Made by a program: the position numbers and the translations under genes. From Azolla caroliniana (taxonomy: Eukaryota; Polypodiophyta), in NCBI GenBank assembly GCA_043228905.1, contig JBHGNT010000094.1, positions 1 through 64,000 of the forward strand: a stretch of DNA of 64,000 nucleotides, given 5' to 3'. The notes under the pieces were generated by a model. It ran no database searches. It was not told where the DNA came from and saw only the letters and a list, made by a program, of their open reading frames with translations. Position 1 is the stretch's first letter, and each line of letters opens with the position of its first letter. Below are positions 34,811-46,430 of the stretch, piece by piece.

Positions 34811-37800
34811 AGCAGACTGTTGCGGAGTGGGGAAGTGATAGTCCGAGAAGCCCTGATACCCCACACAGGAAGAAAACTCTCGGAGCAAAACATGTACGAA
34901 TCGGTCCAGATGGGGCATCTACGTACACGACCGTAACCGGAGGATTGAAGAAAGGATACCGACAAGTGGAGGATAAGTTGCGGTCGGCATCAATAATAAA
35001 AGAAGATGAAGAAATCGTGGGGATAGTCGAAGAAGTGTTCTATGAGAGCACGCTACAACGACTTGAAGAGCTTGCGGAAGATAAAAGCCAAGGGAACCGG
35101 GTAGTCCCGGTGGAATCGGTCGAGATGTACGAGATCATTGCGAAAATGGAGCCGGATACGCTCCGCAAAGAAGAAGCAATGGTAAGTACGAAATACAAGA
35201 CCGTGGAGAAGAAGGTGAAACCGGCCGCGGGACCACTACCCGCCGATAGCGAACAAAAGAGGAAAGAAGTCTCGGGAGATCCGACACTTCGGAAGACCGT
35301 GGATATCGGACATGCCTTCACGGATGAGACCCGGAAGAAACTTCGGATCGGTGGAGGTGGGTTCCTATTACAAAAAGAAGAAGAACGGTTTCGCGAGATG
35401 TTGGAGCAACACGGCAAAGCGTTTGCATTTACATCAAGGGAGATAGGGTGCGTTGATCCGAGAATAGTGGAGCCGATGGTGATCTTCACGATTGACCATG
35501 TACCGTGGAACCTGAAGCCGATTCCGGTGCCACGAGCACATATTCCGAAAATCATTGACTTGCTCAAAGAGAAGGTGGCGATGGGGATTCTAGAGCCATA
35601 AACTGCTCCGTACTCAAATCGATGGTTTACGGTTCCGAAGAAGAATGGGTCACTCCGATTTATCCAAGACTTGCAACCGGTGAATAAGGTCACGATCCGG
35701 AACTCAGGAGTCGGTCCGGTAGTGGACGAATTTGCGGAAGCTTTTGCCGGTCGTGCGATATACTCCATCGGAGACCTATACTCGGGGTATGACCAATTCC
35801 AACTAGCCGTGGAGAGCCGAGACATCACAACCATGCGAACACCGATAGGATTAGTCCGAATGTGCACACTACCACAAGGAGCGACAAACTCGGTTGCTCA
35901 TATGATGAACGCGATGAACAAGGTGCTTCAAGACTGCATTCCGGAGATAACGATGCCGTTCCTCGATGACATTCCGATGAAAGGATGCGCGGTAGAAGAA
36001 AAAGATGAGACTATGGATGATCGGGGATGCCGAAAGTTCGTGGTCGACCATATTCATGCTTGTGAGAAAGTGTTGCGAAAGCTAGAAGATGTGCACCTAA
36101 CACTTTCCGGGGAGAAATCGGCATTCGGGCAAGAAGAAATATTGGTGGTCGGACATCTATGTGGGCCCTACGGCCGAAGACCGTCACCAACAAAGATCGA
36201 TGCGATTCAAGCTATGGAGGAAGTATGCGAGTCAACATCCGAAGTCCGAAGGTTTCTCGGTGCATGTGCATTCTATCACATATGGATTCCGCACTATGCA
36301 CATATAGCGGACCCGCTCTACCGCTTGTTGCGGAAAGGTAAGAAATTCGAATGGAAACCGGAACACACCAAAGCCATGAAGAAATTGAAGAAGACACTTC
36401 GGAGGGCGGAAGCACTTAAGAAGCCGAGCTACGACCGACCGATCATAGTAACGGTTGATACAAGTCCAACCGGTATCGGGTGGGTCATCAATCAAGCCGA
36501 CTCGGATGGTTCGCGGTATCCGATCCGATTCGGAGCAAAGGTTCTCAACGAAAGGCAACGTGGATATGCACAAGTCAAAAGAGAACTGTGGGGAGTCGTG
36601 TCGGCGATAAAATCGGATCGGGATTATTTGATCGGAGCCGAAGTGGTGATCGAGACGGATTGTCTTCCGATACTCGGGATGATGCGGTGTTGTACGATAC
36701 CAGATGTAGCTATGCTAAGGTGGGTTGCATATGTCAAGTCGCTTAATCCGGAGGTTCGACACATCTCGGGGAAGGAAAACGCGGTAGCGGATATGTTATC
36801 AAGGGCTCGGTTCGGAGACGACATAACCGAATCGGATAATGAAGAAGTTTCCGAAGACTACTTCGCGTCGGAGCACATATGCCGAGTGAACGTAGTTCGA
36901 GAATTTCGGGAAGAAGAATATGAGGGAGAAAGTTTGATGATCGGAAAGATGTTACAAGAGGCCGAGGACTCGACAAACGATAAAGGAAGAAGGGCCGAGA
37001 TCCGAAGGAAGAAGAGGCAAGTCCAAAAGTTCTTCTTGGAAAACGGATTAATATGGAGGGCGCCGAAAAGACCGGATGGTATACCACTTCGAGTAGTCGG
37101 GACAAAAGAGCAACGAAACCGGATAATGTCCGAGTTTCACGAATCCGATTGGGCTGGACACCGAGGAACATGGGCAACATTTGTGAAGATCAAGCAAAAA
37201 TATTGGTGGAAGAAAATGTACAAAGATATCGCGGAGTTTACGGAAAGCTGCGAGAAATGTCAAGTCTACTCCGGGGTTCGACATCGAGATGAGTTACATC
37301 CGACATTCTCACCGACAATCAACTTCAAGTGGATGGTTGACATAGTGGCCATGCCGACCGGGATCGGACAAAAGAAATACTTGGTATTAGCTCGGGAAGA
37401 TCTCACGAATCAAGTAGAAGGTCGAGCGCTTCGGAGGAAAACATGTTCCGTTGTATGTCAATTTCTTTTGGAGGAAGTATTTTGCAGGTACGGGTGCGTA
37501 GGACAAGTGATTGCAGACCGGGGAGAACTCGACTCGGACAAAGCTAGGGGATTCTTCGCCAAACACGGAGTTCGGTTATCGCTGACAACGGCATACAATC
37601 CGGAGGCCAACGGGAAAATCGAACGAGGACATAGTCCGATCGTAAAAGCACTTGCAAAGGCATGCGATGGAAAGGTGAAGGACTGGCCGTAGATGCTTCC
37701 ATATGCACTATGGGCGGATCGGACGACGCATAGCTCCATAACCGGTTACATGCCGGCAGAACTCATGACCGGACAAGCACCGGTAATGCCGACGGAAACC

Positions 37801-38442
37801 GCGATCGCAACATGGACAGTGCTACCGTGGAAGGAAGAGATGAGCCGGGAAGAACTACTAGCGGTCCGGATACGACAACTAGAGGGAAGACCGGCAGACA
37901 TAGCGGAAGCAATACGCCGACAACAAGAAGCACGATTAAGGAACAAAAGCCGGTTCGACACAAAGCACCGACTACGACCGAGCAGGATTGAAGAAGGAGA
38001 CTGGGTGATCGTCTATGACAGTAGTTTGGACCATCAACATACAACGATGCGGAAATTCGCGAAAAGGTGGTTCGGGCCATATGAGGTTCGGAAAGTCTTC
38101 GACAACGGAACGTACCGACTGTCCGAGTTGGATGGAACAATACTACGAGTGCCTATAGCCGAGAAGCGGGTGAAGATTTTCAAGAAGCGGACCGACGACA
38201 AACCCTATGTGATCCAAGCCAAGGCCGACTACGAGGAGCAATCAGACGAAGACCACGGGGATGCGGGAAGCGAAGAACGTGAATTACAACTCATAGTCGA
38301 CATAAGGGGAGAATCGGAGGAAGCTTTGGGTGAAGACGGATATGGGGAATCGAGAACTTTGGCACATACCGGAGGATGTGCGGGTTCGGAGGGGGCGAGT
38401 GTCGTAGTGTATTCCACACACTACGTGAAAACCATAAAATAA
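34811..38442 (+). pseudogene. G3 pol: RT, RNase H, integrase, GPY/F and acidic tail (two stops)
   Basis: The pol frame is -1 to gag-protease and is open through the gag stop. It carries RT (VPKKNGSLRFIQDLQ, IGDLYSGYDQ, catalytic FLDD at 35959-35970), RNase H (VTVDTSPTGIG, KRELWG, ETDCLPILG, VADMLSRA) and integrase (H-H-C-C zinc module at 37137-37262, WMVDIV, IADRGELD, NGKIERG). A GPY/F-like KRWFGPYEV and an acidic tail ending at 38442, inside the 3' LTR, complete it. Only two nonsense codons interrupt it (about 35599 and 37690), so loss is recent. No chromodomain is visible. Confidence 0.9.
38362..38399 (+). promoter_or_regulatory. G3 terminal hairpin and polypurine tract
   Basis: GCACAT (38362-38367), loop ACCGGAGG and ATGTGC (38376-38381) form the hairpin. 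GGAGGGGGCGAG (38388-38399) is the polypurine tract, ending at the LTR start. The hairpin lies inside the pol reading frame. Confidence 0.7.
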
Positions 38443-39103
38443 TATATCCGAATTTAGATACATATAAATAAATAAATAATATATCAAAAGAATTTATCAC
38501 GTGCATAGGGCAAGATTCAAACCATGCACCTCCACGTAGATAAACCCCAACTTTACCATTGTAATAACTTATCTTTAGTGTTATAAATATAGATTTAATA
38601 CGTATAAGACCTTTATTTACACATACCTTTATTAAAAGGTAAAAATCATGTATTCTTTAGAGTGTGAATATTTTATTTACACGTGACATTAAAAGTGACT
38701 CATGCACATCTAGCGTGCACGAGCCCTATATTTAGGAAATGACAAAACATCACATGCACATTTAGTGTGCATGGGCACTTTAGGTGAAAAAGCATGAAGC
38801 CATGCTTAGCCTCCTCCATCTTTATATAAGGAGGAGAAAAATATGTATATGGTTGTTGATTAATATACAAGGTTGGATCAATCGAATATATTCGTGGGAT
38901 TCACGAATTTTGCCATCTAAATGCTCTTATAATCTAAATATTGTTTTAATTACACTAAACTCGTGGGATTCACGATATTGCTATCTTACTTCTCTTTCCA
39001 CTATTCATATCTAGCCTTAAGTTGTATTCCTCTTCCTCCTAGTCAAAAACCTCGGCGGTTCCCACCCGACTCACGCAACGATCCGGAGCCGAAGGGCACG
39101 ACA
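38400..39103 (+). mobile_element. G3 3' LTR
   Basis: 704-bp direct copy of the 5' LTR, directly after the polypurine tract, followed by ACGT. The few differences indicate a fairly young insertion. Confidence 0.95.
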
Positions 39104-39198
39104 ACGTGTTCCCCCCACTCCTTGTAGTAAATGACACTTGTACTACAGTCACCCCACTCTCCAAAATCGATTTTTTTTTTCTCTGATTTTTTTTCAAG
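39104..39198 (+). other. Outer end of T, separated from the rest by G3
   Basis: This short non-coding piece lies between G3 and the copia D sequence. It has an internal inverted motif GTAGTA...TACTAC (about 39124-39146) and a run of T. By position it should contain one terminus of T, but I could not recognise a terminal inverted repeat shared with the other end near 55304. Confidence 0.4.
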
Positions 39199-40239
39199 GT
39201 CTCGGTGTGGGTGGAAGCACGTACCACAAGTCGCAGGCCGATCACTCCGTGTTTGTGAAGAAATTTGATGTAGGAGACTTCCTGATATTGCTCCTATACG
39301 TGGACAACATGTTGATCGTCGGACGAGACCAAGTCAAGATACGGATGCTGAAGAAGGCCCTTAACCGGACTTTCTCAATGAAAGACTTGGGTCCAGCAAG
39401 ACAGATACTGAGGATGCACATCATCTGGGACTGGTCGAAGAAGCAATTGTGACTGTCAAAGGAAAAGTACATGACAAAGGTGCTTTAGCGGTTTAACATG
39501 TTAGAAGCAAAACCGGTCGGATCTAGACTCCCGGCAAACTGCAAATTATCCAGTAGGCAAAGCCCAAAGACAAAGGCAGAGAAGGCGGATATGATGAAGA
39601 TTCCATATGCCTTTGCGGTCGGGATCTTGATGTACGCAATGGTGTGTACTCGACTGTATATTGGATACGTAGTCGGAGTGGTAAGTCAGTTCATGACCAG
39701 CCCCGGAAAAGAACAATGGAACGCAATAAAATGGATACTCTGGTACTTGAAAGGCACCTCGAGTATGTGCCTCTGATTCGGCTCCGGTAAACCCCAACTC
39801 AACAGTTTCACTGATTTAGATATGTCGGCTGATGCGGATACCAGCCGATCCACATCCGGATATGTCATGACATACGCGGGGGGAGCTGTTTCGTGGCAGT
39901 CGAGGCTGTAGAAGACAGTTGCGCTGTCAACCATGAAAGCTGAGTACATGGCAGCTGTGGAAGCCGGCAAGGAAATACTATGGATGAAGGACTTCATCAG
40001 AGAGCTAGGGATCTGGCAAAAGGAATACCGGCTCTATTGCGACATTCAAAGTGCCATCCACCTTGCGAAGAACGTGGCGTATCATTCCAAGACAAAGCAC
40101 ATCCAGCGTAGGTACCACTAGATCCGGGAGTGAGTTGAAGATCAAGCGTATGTGCTGACGAAGATCTCCGAAAAGCTGGACGCATGTCGGAAGAGGATCA
40201 GATTGACCAGGCATCCCATGCCAGAGTGAAGGGGCAGTT
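39199..40239 (+). pseudogene. Copia D, 3' part of pol (RT C-terminus and RNase H), inverted
   Basis: Copia RT from the SQADHSVFVK region onward, with YVDN replacing the YVDD catalytic motif (about 39297), then RNase H (SADADTSRSTSG, TMKAEYMA). Stops occur at about 39450, 39488, 39775, 39909 and 40121. The polypurine tract AAGGGGCAGTT ends at 40239, just before the 3' LTR. The 5' half of the same element is on the minus strand at 55305-58832. The opposite orientations are explained by the inversion 24577-50656. About 50 codons of RT between the halves are missing. Confidence 0.82.
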
Positions 40240-40245
40240 TGTTAG

Positions 40246-40994
40246 TGATAGGGTGTATAAGATAATAGATAGTTATACACTATATGAGGGCTTGACCAAA
40301 CCGATTAGATGGAGTTGAAAATCATAATATATTATATAGCTCTAGGTAATTATGATTAGAGAGTATAACTCAAGAAACTAAGAAAAAAGATAGAGAAAGC
40401 GAGCAAGAAATAAGAATGTTCTGATATTCCAACATCAAGAGAATACAAAGGAGACAAACTCCACATTGAACTAAAACCAAAGACCTTCCTCTTCTAAGAC
40501 ACTTCCTCTTCCACAAAGACACTTCTTCCTAACACTCCTCATCCACTCTTTGGCCTTCACTCTTCGCCTTCTTCCTCACTAATATCACTTCTTCTTTTAT
40601 AACCTTCCTCTTCTTATCCACGTTCATGCTATTTTTAGAAGCTTTTTATCTCCCTATTTTTAGCTATGACACGTCGACCTTCTAATCGTCATATCTCCCT
40701 CATCCGATATCCAAATTAAGCGATTTAAAAAGCTATAGAAAGCTCTTTTTACAAGCTTTCTAATCCATATTTAAACGTGATATTTGGATAAACAACGAGG
40801 GAGTTATGACCATTCTATTTTTACTGTTTTTTATAGTCTGCGTTTTCTCTTTTTACTTTTCTCTTGGTCTCGTACTTTTACTTTTGACTTCTTCCCTAAG
40901 CTCTTAGTTCGTGTTCTTATCCTCCAAATGTGAATTATCCATACTTTATATCCATCTAGTGTTCAATGGTTTGAATTCAAAAAACACTTTCACA
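40246..40994 (-). mobile_element. E2 LTR (3' LTR of a minus-oriented element)
   Basis: This 749-bp LTR appears identical by eye to 43444-44192. It begins TGATAGGG and ends TTTCACA on the plus strand. Perfect TSDs GTTAG are at 40241-40245 and 44193-44197. A 13-base G run on the minus strand (41002-41014) next to it is the polypurine tract, which fixes the orientation. Confidence 0.95.
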
Positions 40995-41254
40995 TTTAGC
41001 TCCCCCCCCCCCCTTGCTTGTTGAGCGAACCATTTATGGTGAGCCGAAGATAAAAAGAATAAAAAAAAAACTCCTTCGCCTTATGGTAGGCTATAGACAA
41101 AGAAGGAGAGAAGAAAAAGAAACAAACTATGTGAGTAAAACCCCCGCTAGTCGGTAGGAAAAACCTCACACTCCTAGACACACCCACACACACATTGACA
41201 ATTCCATCATCATCTTTCTCCTTGTCAACACAAAGAAAGAGGTTACCACAATCA

Positions 41255-43423
41255 TTATGTCTTCGTTAACTCTCCAAAGACTAGTAGGGCCATGGGATAC
41301 ATCACTCTTGATAGCAGTAAGCATGTCAACATATAAATGAATCTTTCGAGCGAGCGCACCTTTTGCACAAATACTTTCAAAGCTTCAAGACTTGTCGGAA
41401 TTGTCATCTTTGTAATTATGTTAATCTTTGAATCATCCACATGAAATCCTTTTTGGCACAACATATTGTCCACACTACCTTGTTTTGTATAAACAACCAT
41501 TTTATCGACAATCTCATCTCGAGAAGGAAGTGAAAATTCATCTCGTTTGGTCGAATCATTCAAGGCTTTGAAATTGATCTCATTCTTCTTTGGAACCAAA
41601 ACTATAGGTGACACACACCTCAAATCTTCCATCTTATAATTGGAACTTTCTTGTAACCATGCGTTGAACTCTTGCATAAATTCTTCCTTTTGTTCAACAC
41701 TCAATTGCCGAAGCTTTGGGGAAATTGATACACTTTCCTTCAAGTTGATGTGGTATTTGTTGCAAGCTTCTCCTCTTATTCCAAAACACTTGATGAACAC
41801 ATCCTCCACTATGCTTGTGCAATGCACCACTCCACTATCTACTACAACCACCCTTGTTGAAGATGACCTACTAATAGGAATTCCTACTTTGTTTACTACA
41901 AATTCAGAAATCAAGCTTACCCTAGCACCACTATCACCCAAGGCATCTTTGATGTGAACCCCTTTGATGGAGACAGGGATGATTGGACGTATGTCCTTTC
42001 GATCTTCTACTCGCATGATCCCCACGTAATGCACGGTCTTTTGACTTTGGCAAATACTCACAAGCCTCCCCCACTCATTTTGTAATGTGGATGATAATTG
42101 GAGAAGTTGCGGCCATGTTATCCTTGGTCCACTCGATATCAATTCATGCTTCCGATTGAAAGATTCTACACCTTCTCCCATAGGAATATCCTCCATCTTT
42201 ATCTTCCTTCTAGAGTGTCTCCTTCTCAATTTGTCCTCTTTCTCATTCTCCTTAGACTTCTTCTTTTGTCTTGAGTCACTAGATTCTCCTTCAACTTCTT
42301 TCTCCTTTTGCGAGGCTCTTGTCCTTTTCACAAGAGCTACTTCACAAGCACTATCACTATCATCAATAAAATTAAGAAGATTCACATTATGAGGAATTGT
42401 AGGAACCTGAGTCATTGGAAGTGTTATGGATTCGCCTCCTTCGACTCCATTGTTGATAGGTCGTTGTCCATTCCGTTGCACTTCATACATGTCTCTTTCC
42501 ATACCTCTTTGTTGTCGATGAGGACATCTTGTTGAGTGTCCCTCCTCTTGACAAGAATAACAAATTACACCGTGATGCCCTCTAGAGCCACCACCATCGG
42601 GAATAGTGTTGCGAATTGCTTGGGATTGTTGCAAGTGGGCCATCACTTCATCAAAGCGCCGATTCACCAACGCCATTGTATCTTGTTCACTCTTCACTTG
42701 TTCCACTTCTTGAGATATACTTGTTGGGTTTATTGTTGTGGTGGTATACACATTTGGAAACACTTGTCCACCATGCACAATTGAAGATAAGGCTTGAAAG
42801 TTGGCACGAGGCATCAAATTTGCACCCAAAGCCGTCATTTGGGGATCCCCCATGGAACTCATCATCTTCACTTGTCGATCATAATCTTGACAAACTTGGA
42901 GAAGAGCTTGAAAAGTCGTTGGATCCTTCAAGCTTGCCTCCAAACGGAAATGTATATCAAGGCCCACCTTAAATTGTTCTATCTTAAACCACTCGTCTTC
43001 GGTGCCACCACGAAGACGAATCCACGTCGTCCACAATTCTTGGAAATTTCGTTCATACTCTAAAAAACCAAAAGGTGATTCCATCTTTAGTTGAAATAGC
43101 TCTTCCCTTACTTCGGTTGCACTTCGTCGTTGAATATATTTGGCACGAAACTGGTGCACCAACAATTGATATGCTCCCTGTTGGTTTGGAGGAAGAGAGT
43201 CATACCAATCTCGTGCTCGACCATAGAATGTAGCTACTAATAAAGGTAACTTCTCATTGTCGGTGATGCGTCCAATAGAGACAGCATGATGCTCAAAAGA
43301 TGCCAAAAAGGCACCCGCATCTTGTGTTCTTTCACCTGAAAATGCAAATTGCATAGCTAAGTTAATGTAATATAGTAACACAATTAAATGATAAGTTCTC
43401 CCTTCTATACGGAAAGGATCCAC
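41255..43423 (-). CDS. E2 gag-protease-truncated pol, single long ORF
   Basis: One open frame of 722 residues. The N-terminal half is a retrotransposon gag domain (FLASFEHHAV...ARDWYDSLP, about residues 40-80). A knuckle follows, CYSCQEEGHSTRC, which has spacing C-X2-C-X4-H-X3-C, one residue short. A protease-like DALGDSGARVSL follows. After VSPIVLVPKKNE the sequence jumps to an RT-thumb-like segment, so the RT catalytic core, RNase H and integrase are absent. The element is therefore non-autonomous yet keeps a long intact frame. True translation may start downstream of the first Met. Confidence 0.85.
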   Translation of the reverse strand: MDPFRIEGRTYHLIVLLYYINLAMQFAFSGERTQDAGAFLASFEHHAVSIGRITDNEKLPLLVATFYGRARDWYDSLPPNQQGAYQLLVHQFRAKYIQRRSATEVREELFQLKMESPFGFLEYERNFQELWTTWIRLRGGTEDEWFKIEQFKVGLDIHFRLEASLKDPTTFQALLQVCQDYDRQVKMMSSMGDPQMTALGANLMPRANFQALSSIVHGGQVFPNVYTTTTINPTSISQEVEQVKSEQDTMALVNRRFDEVMAHLQQSQAIRNTIPDGGGSRGHHGVICYSCQEEGHSTRCPHRQQRGMERDMYEVQRNGQRPINNGVEGGESITLPMTQVPTIPHNVNLLNFIDDSDSACEVALVKRTRASQKEKEVEGESSDSRQKKKSKENEKEDKLRRRHSRRKIKMEDIPMGEGVESFNRKHELISSGPRITWPQLLQLSSTLQNEWGRLVSICQSQKTVHYVGIMRVEDRKDIRPIIPVSIKGVHIKDALGDSGARVSLISEFVVNKVGIPISRSSSTRVVVVDSGVVHCTSIVEDVFIKCFGIRGEACNKYHINLKESVSISPKLRQLSVEQKEEFMQEFNAWLQESSNYKMEDLRCVSPIVLVPKKNEINFKALNDSTKRDEFSLPSRDEIVDKMVVYTKQGSVDNMLCQKGFHVDDSKINIITKMTIPTSLEALKVFVQKVRSLERFIYMLTCLLLSRVMYPMALLVFGELTKT

Positions 43424-43443
43424 CCTCCCTGGAGCGCCAAAAA

Positions 43444-44192
43444 TGATAGGGTGTATAAGATAATAGATAGTTATACACTATATGAGGGCTTGACCAAACC
43501 GATTAGATGGAGTTGAAAATCATAATATATTATATAGCTCTAGGTAATTATGATTAGAGAGTATAACTCAAGAAACTAAGAAAAAAGATAGAGAAAGCGA
43601 GCAAGAAATAAGAATGTTCTGATATTCCAACATCAAGAGAATACAAAGGAGACAAACTCCACATTGAACTAAAACCAAAGACCTTCCTCTTCTAAGACAC
43701 TTCCTCTTCCACAAAGACACTTCTTCCTAACACTCCTCATCCACTCTTTGGCCTTCACTCTTCGCCTTCTTCCTCACTAATATCACTTCTTCTTTTATAA
43801 CCTTCCTCTTCTTATCCACGTTCATGCTATTTTTAGAAGCTTTTTATCTCCCTATTTTTAGCTATGACACGTCGACCTTCTAATCGTCATATCTCCCTCA
43901 TCCGATATCCAAATTAAGCGATTTAAAAAGCTATAGAAAGCTCTTTTTACAAGCTTTCTAATCCATATTTAAACGTGATATTTGGATAAACAACGAGGGA
44001 GTTATGACCATTCTATTTTTACTGTTTTTTATAGTCTGCGTTTTCTCTTTTTACTTTTCTCTTGGTCTCGTACTTTTACTTTTGACTTCTTCCCTAAGCT
44101 CTTAGTTCGTGTTCTTATCCTCCAAATGTGAATTATCCATACTTTATATCCATCTAGTGTTCAATGGTTTGAATTCAAAAAACACTTTCACA
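43444..44192 (-). mobile_element. E2 LTR (5' LTR of a minus-oriented element)
   Basis: 749-bp direct copy of 40246-40994. On the minus strand TTTGGCGCTCC follows it, a possible primer site beginning TGGCGC. The apparent identity of the LTRs implies a very recent insertion, after copia D. Confidence 0.95.
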
Positions 44193-44633
44193 GTTAGGAT
44201 TTCGGTCCCTCCGGATGGGATATGAGTTCCTGGCAACGGAAGACCCGGTGAGAACTGGATGATGCAGGTCCGGTGTCACCGGATGAAGGGTCATATATGT
44301 AAATATGTTCCAGAGAGCCCACTCGGGTTATATTTGTAAATAGCCCGAAAGTTATATTAGTATAAATATGACCTAGGGCAAACTCCTGAGGGTGTTGACA
44401 CTATTTGTTGTATAGAGATATTGAGTGTAACTCTGTACAGTGTGTGTGTGAGAGAGAGAGAGAGAGATACATATCGATTCTCTATTGTAACTGCCGCCAG
44501 GCAAAGATTGTGAGCAAGAGGTTGTTACCTCTGTGTTCACCTGTTGTATTCCTCTAGACATAGTGATAGTTGGAGTTTGTGGACTCCCGTGGTTTTTCCC
44601 ATTTAGGGTTTTCCACGTAAACATACTGTGTAC

Positions 44634-44826
44634 TGTCGAATACGAGTGTATAATGGCCGTATTCACACTATCCCTTTGGACAACCCAAGTTTGGGCTATT
44701 TCTGTAAATAGCATAAAGGGCAGTTGCCCTACGATAGTCACTATATAAAGTGACTTTGTAACCTTTAGTGAAGGTTGGTTGTCATTTGTAACTATTACTA
44801 TTAAGAAATAAAATGTTTCTTTGTGC

Positions 44827-44874
<48 letters not shown>

Positions 44875-44957
44875 GTATCTTGTTCATTCTCATACACAGG
44901 TCCTTCAACATCACAGATGTTGTTTGTTCTTCCGAATTGACGACCTTGTCCCCAACA
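44634..44957 (+). mobile_element. C3 5' LTR (copia)
   Basis: The 324-bp LTR runs from TGTCGAATACGAG to CTTGTCCCCAACA and is followed by the tRNA-iMet-type primer site TGGTATCAGAGC at 44960-44971. It differs from the 3' LTR (49619-49918, 300 bp) mainly in the length of a CT microsatellite (44829-44869). The TSD is weak: GTAC on the left, TTAC on the right. Confidence 0.92.
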
Positions 44958-45473
44958 TTTGGTATCAGAGCGTTAGAGGTTCTTCAACCCGCTGCTGGCC
45001 GTCATAGTACACCACACAACACTTTGTTTTTGTTTTTCTTGAAGAACATAGAAGAGAGAAAAAAACAAGAAGTCTGCATCTCACTATGTTAAATCACTAA
45101 TTGGAGTAAGCTGGCCGGTTGTACTCTGTTCCTGTGATTGTAACCACCTGAGATTGGTCTCCAGGCAACAACCAAATTTGTGCTTCATTCGGTTGATCGA
45201 CATTCGGGAGGATCAGGTGGATCTGTCCCTCTCATCGCTGCAGTCATCTGAAGCAGAATCGGACTAAACAATCAGTTTCTTGTGATCGATATTCGGCATA
45301 CAATTGGAAGCTAACCGTAGTCACTCCAAGACGGTTCAGCAAACAAGTATCCGAAACCAAACCGACTCGGGTTCAAGACCGACTAGAACGATATCAGGTG
45401 AGTCGATCGGCTACACCCAACTAAGGTTCCTAGTCAACTCCGAACAAAGTCTTACCAACCGAAACCAAATCAG
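44958..45473 (+). other. C3 primer site and untranslated leader
   Basis: The primer site at 44960-44971 is complementary to the 3' end of initiator tRNA-Met. The remaining 500 bp before the gag ATG contain no convincing coding sequence. Confidence 0.8.
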
Positions 45474-46430
45474 ATGGAATCAACATCCAGCTCATCGGAG
45501 ATGAGTCTAAGGAGGTTCGACGGTTCGAACTTCAACTTCTGGAAGGAACAAATGCAGGACTATCTCATAGTCAAGGGTCAGATAGACCCGATTGAGAATG
45601 AAAATCCTCCAGAAGCATACAAGGCAAACGAGTGGCTAAAGCTAGACAGAATCGTCTGTGCCACGATTCGGATGCACTTGTCGGAGTCAGTGTACTTCAT
45701 AGTGCAATGATGCTCGACAGCTTTTGAACTTTGGAAAACACTGCCGGAAACTTATGAAAAGAAGGTAGCCGCAACGAAGATGTATCTGATCCAGCGCCTC
45801 TACAACTTGCTAATGAAAGAATCTAATTCGGTTCAGGCACACCTCAACGAGTACGAAAGCCTAAACTTCCAAATATCGTCTCAGGGGACGGCAATAGAGG
45901 ATGAACTCAGAGCAATGATACTCATGAGTAGTCTCCCCTCTTCTTGGGAAACTTTCGTCACAACTGTGTGCGATGCTTCAACAACTGCCATTAAGTACTC
46001 CAAAATCACGAGCGCAATCCTGACTGAAGCAACTCGGAGAAAGTCTTTCGCCAAAGACTCTGCAGATGAAGCTTACATAGTACAAGGTTTGACCGACCGA
46101 TCGAACAACCGGGGAAGAAGCTCTTCCCGACCGCCGAATAATCAGCGAAGCCGGAGCAAGTCCCGGGACAACCGAATCTGCAACTACTGCAACAAACCGG
46201 GACACATCAAAGCCGACTTTCGGGCACTTAAAGCAAAAACCGACAAAGCTCAAAGAGCAGATCAGAAGAGTAGCCGGCATGAGGAGGTCAACTACGTCAG
46301 CTGTTCAGCCGAAATTTTGACGACCAACCCGAACATACTGTCCATAGAGAACCCAGTCGAATCAGAAGTTCTGCTTACGACTAAGGAATCGAGCACATGC
46401 CTCCTGGACTCGGGCCATCGTATCATGTGA
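45474..46430 (+). pseudogene. C3 gag and protease start (one stop)
   Basis: The start MESTSSSSEM opens a UBN2-type copia gag (FDGSNFNFWKEQMQDYL). A TGA near 45708 interrupts it, and the frame resumes at about 45780 to 46430. The zinc knuckle reads CNYCNKPGHIKADF, so the last Cys is replaced by Phe. The protease site is CLLDSG (about 46400). Confidence 0.88.
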
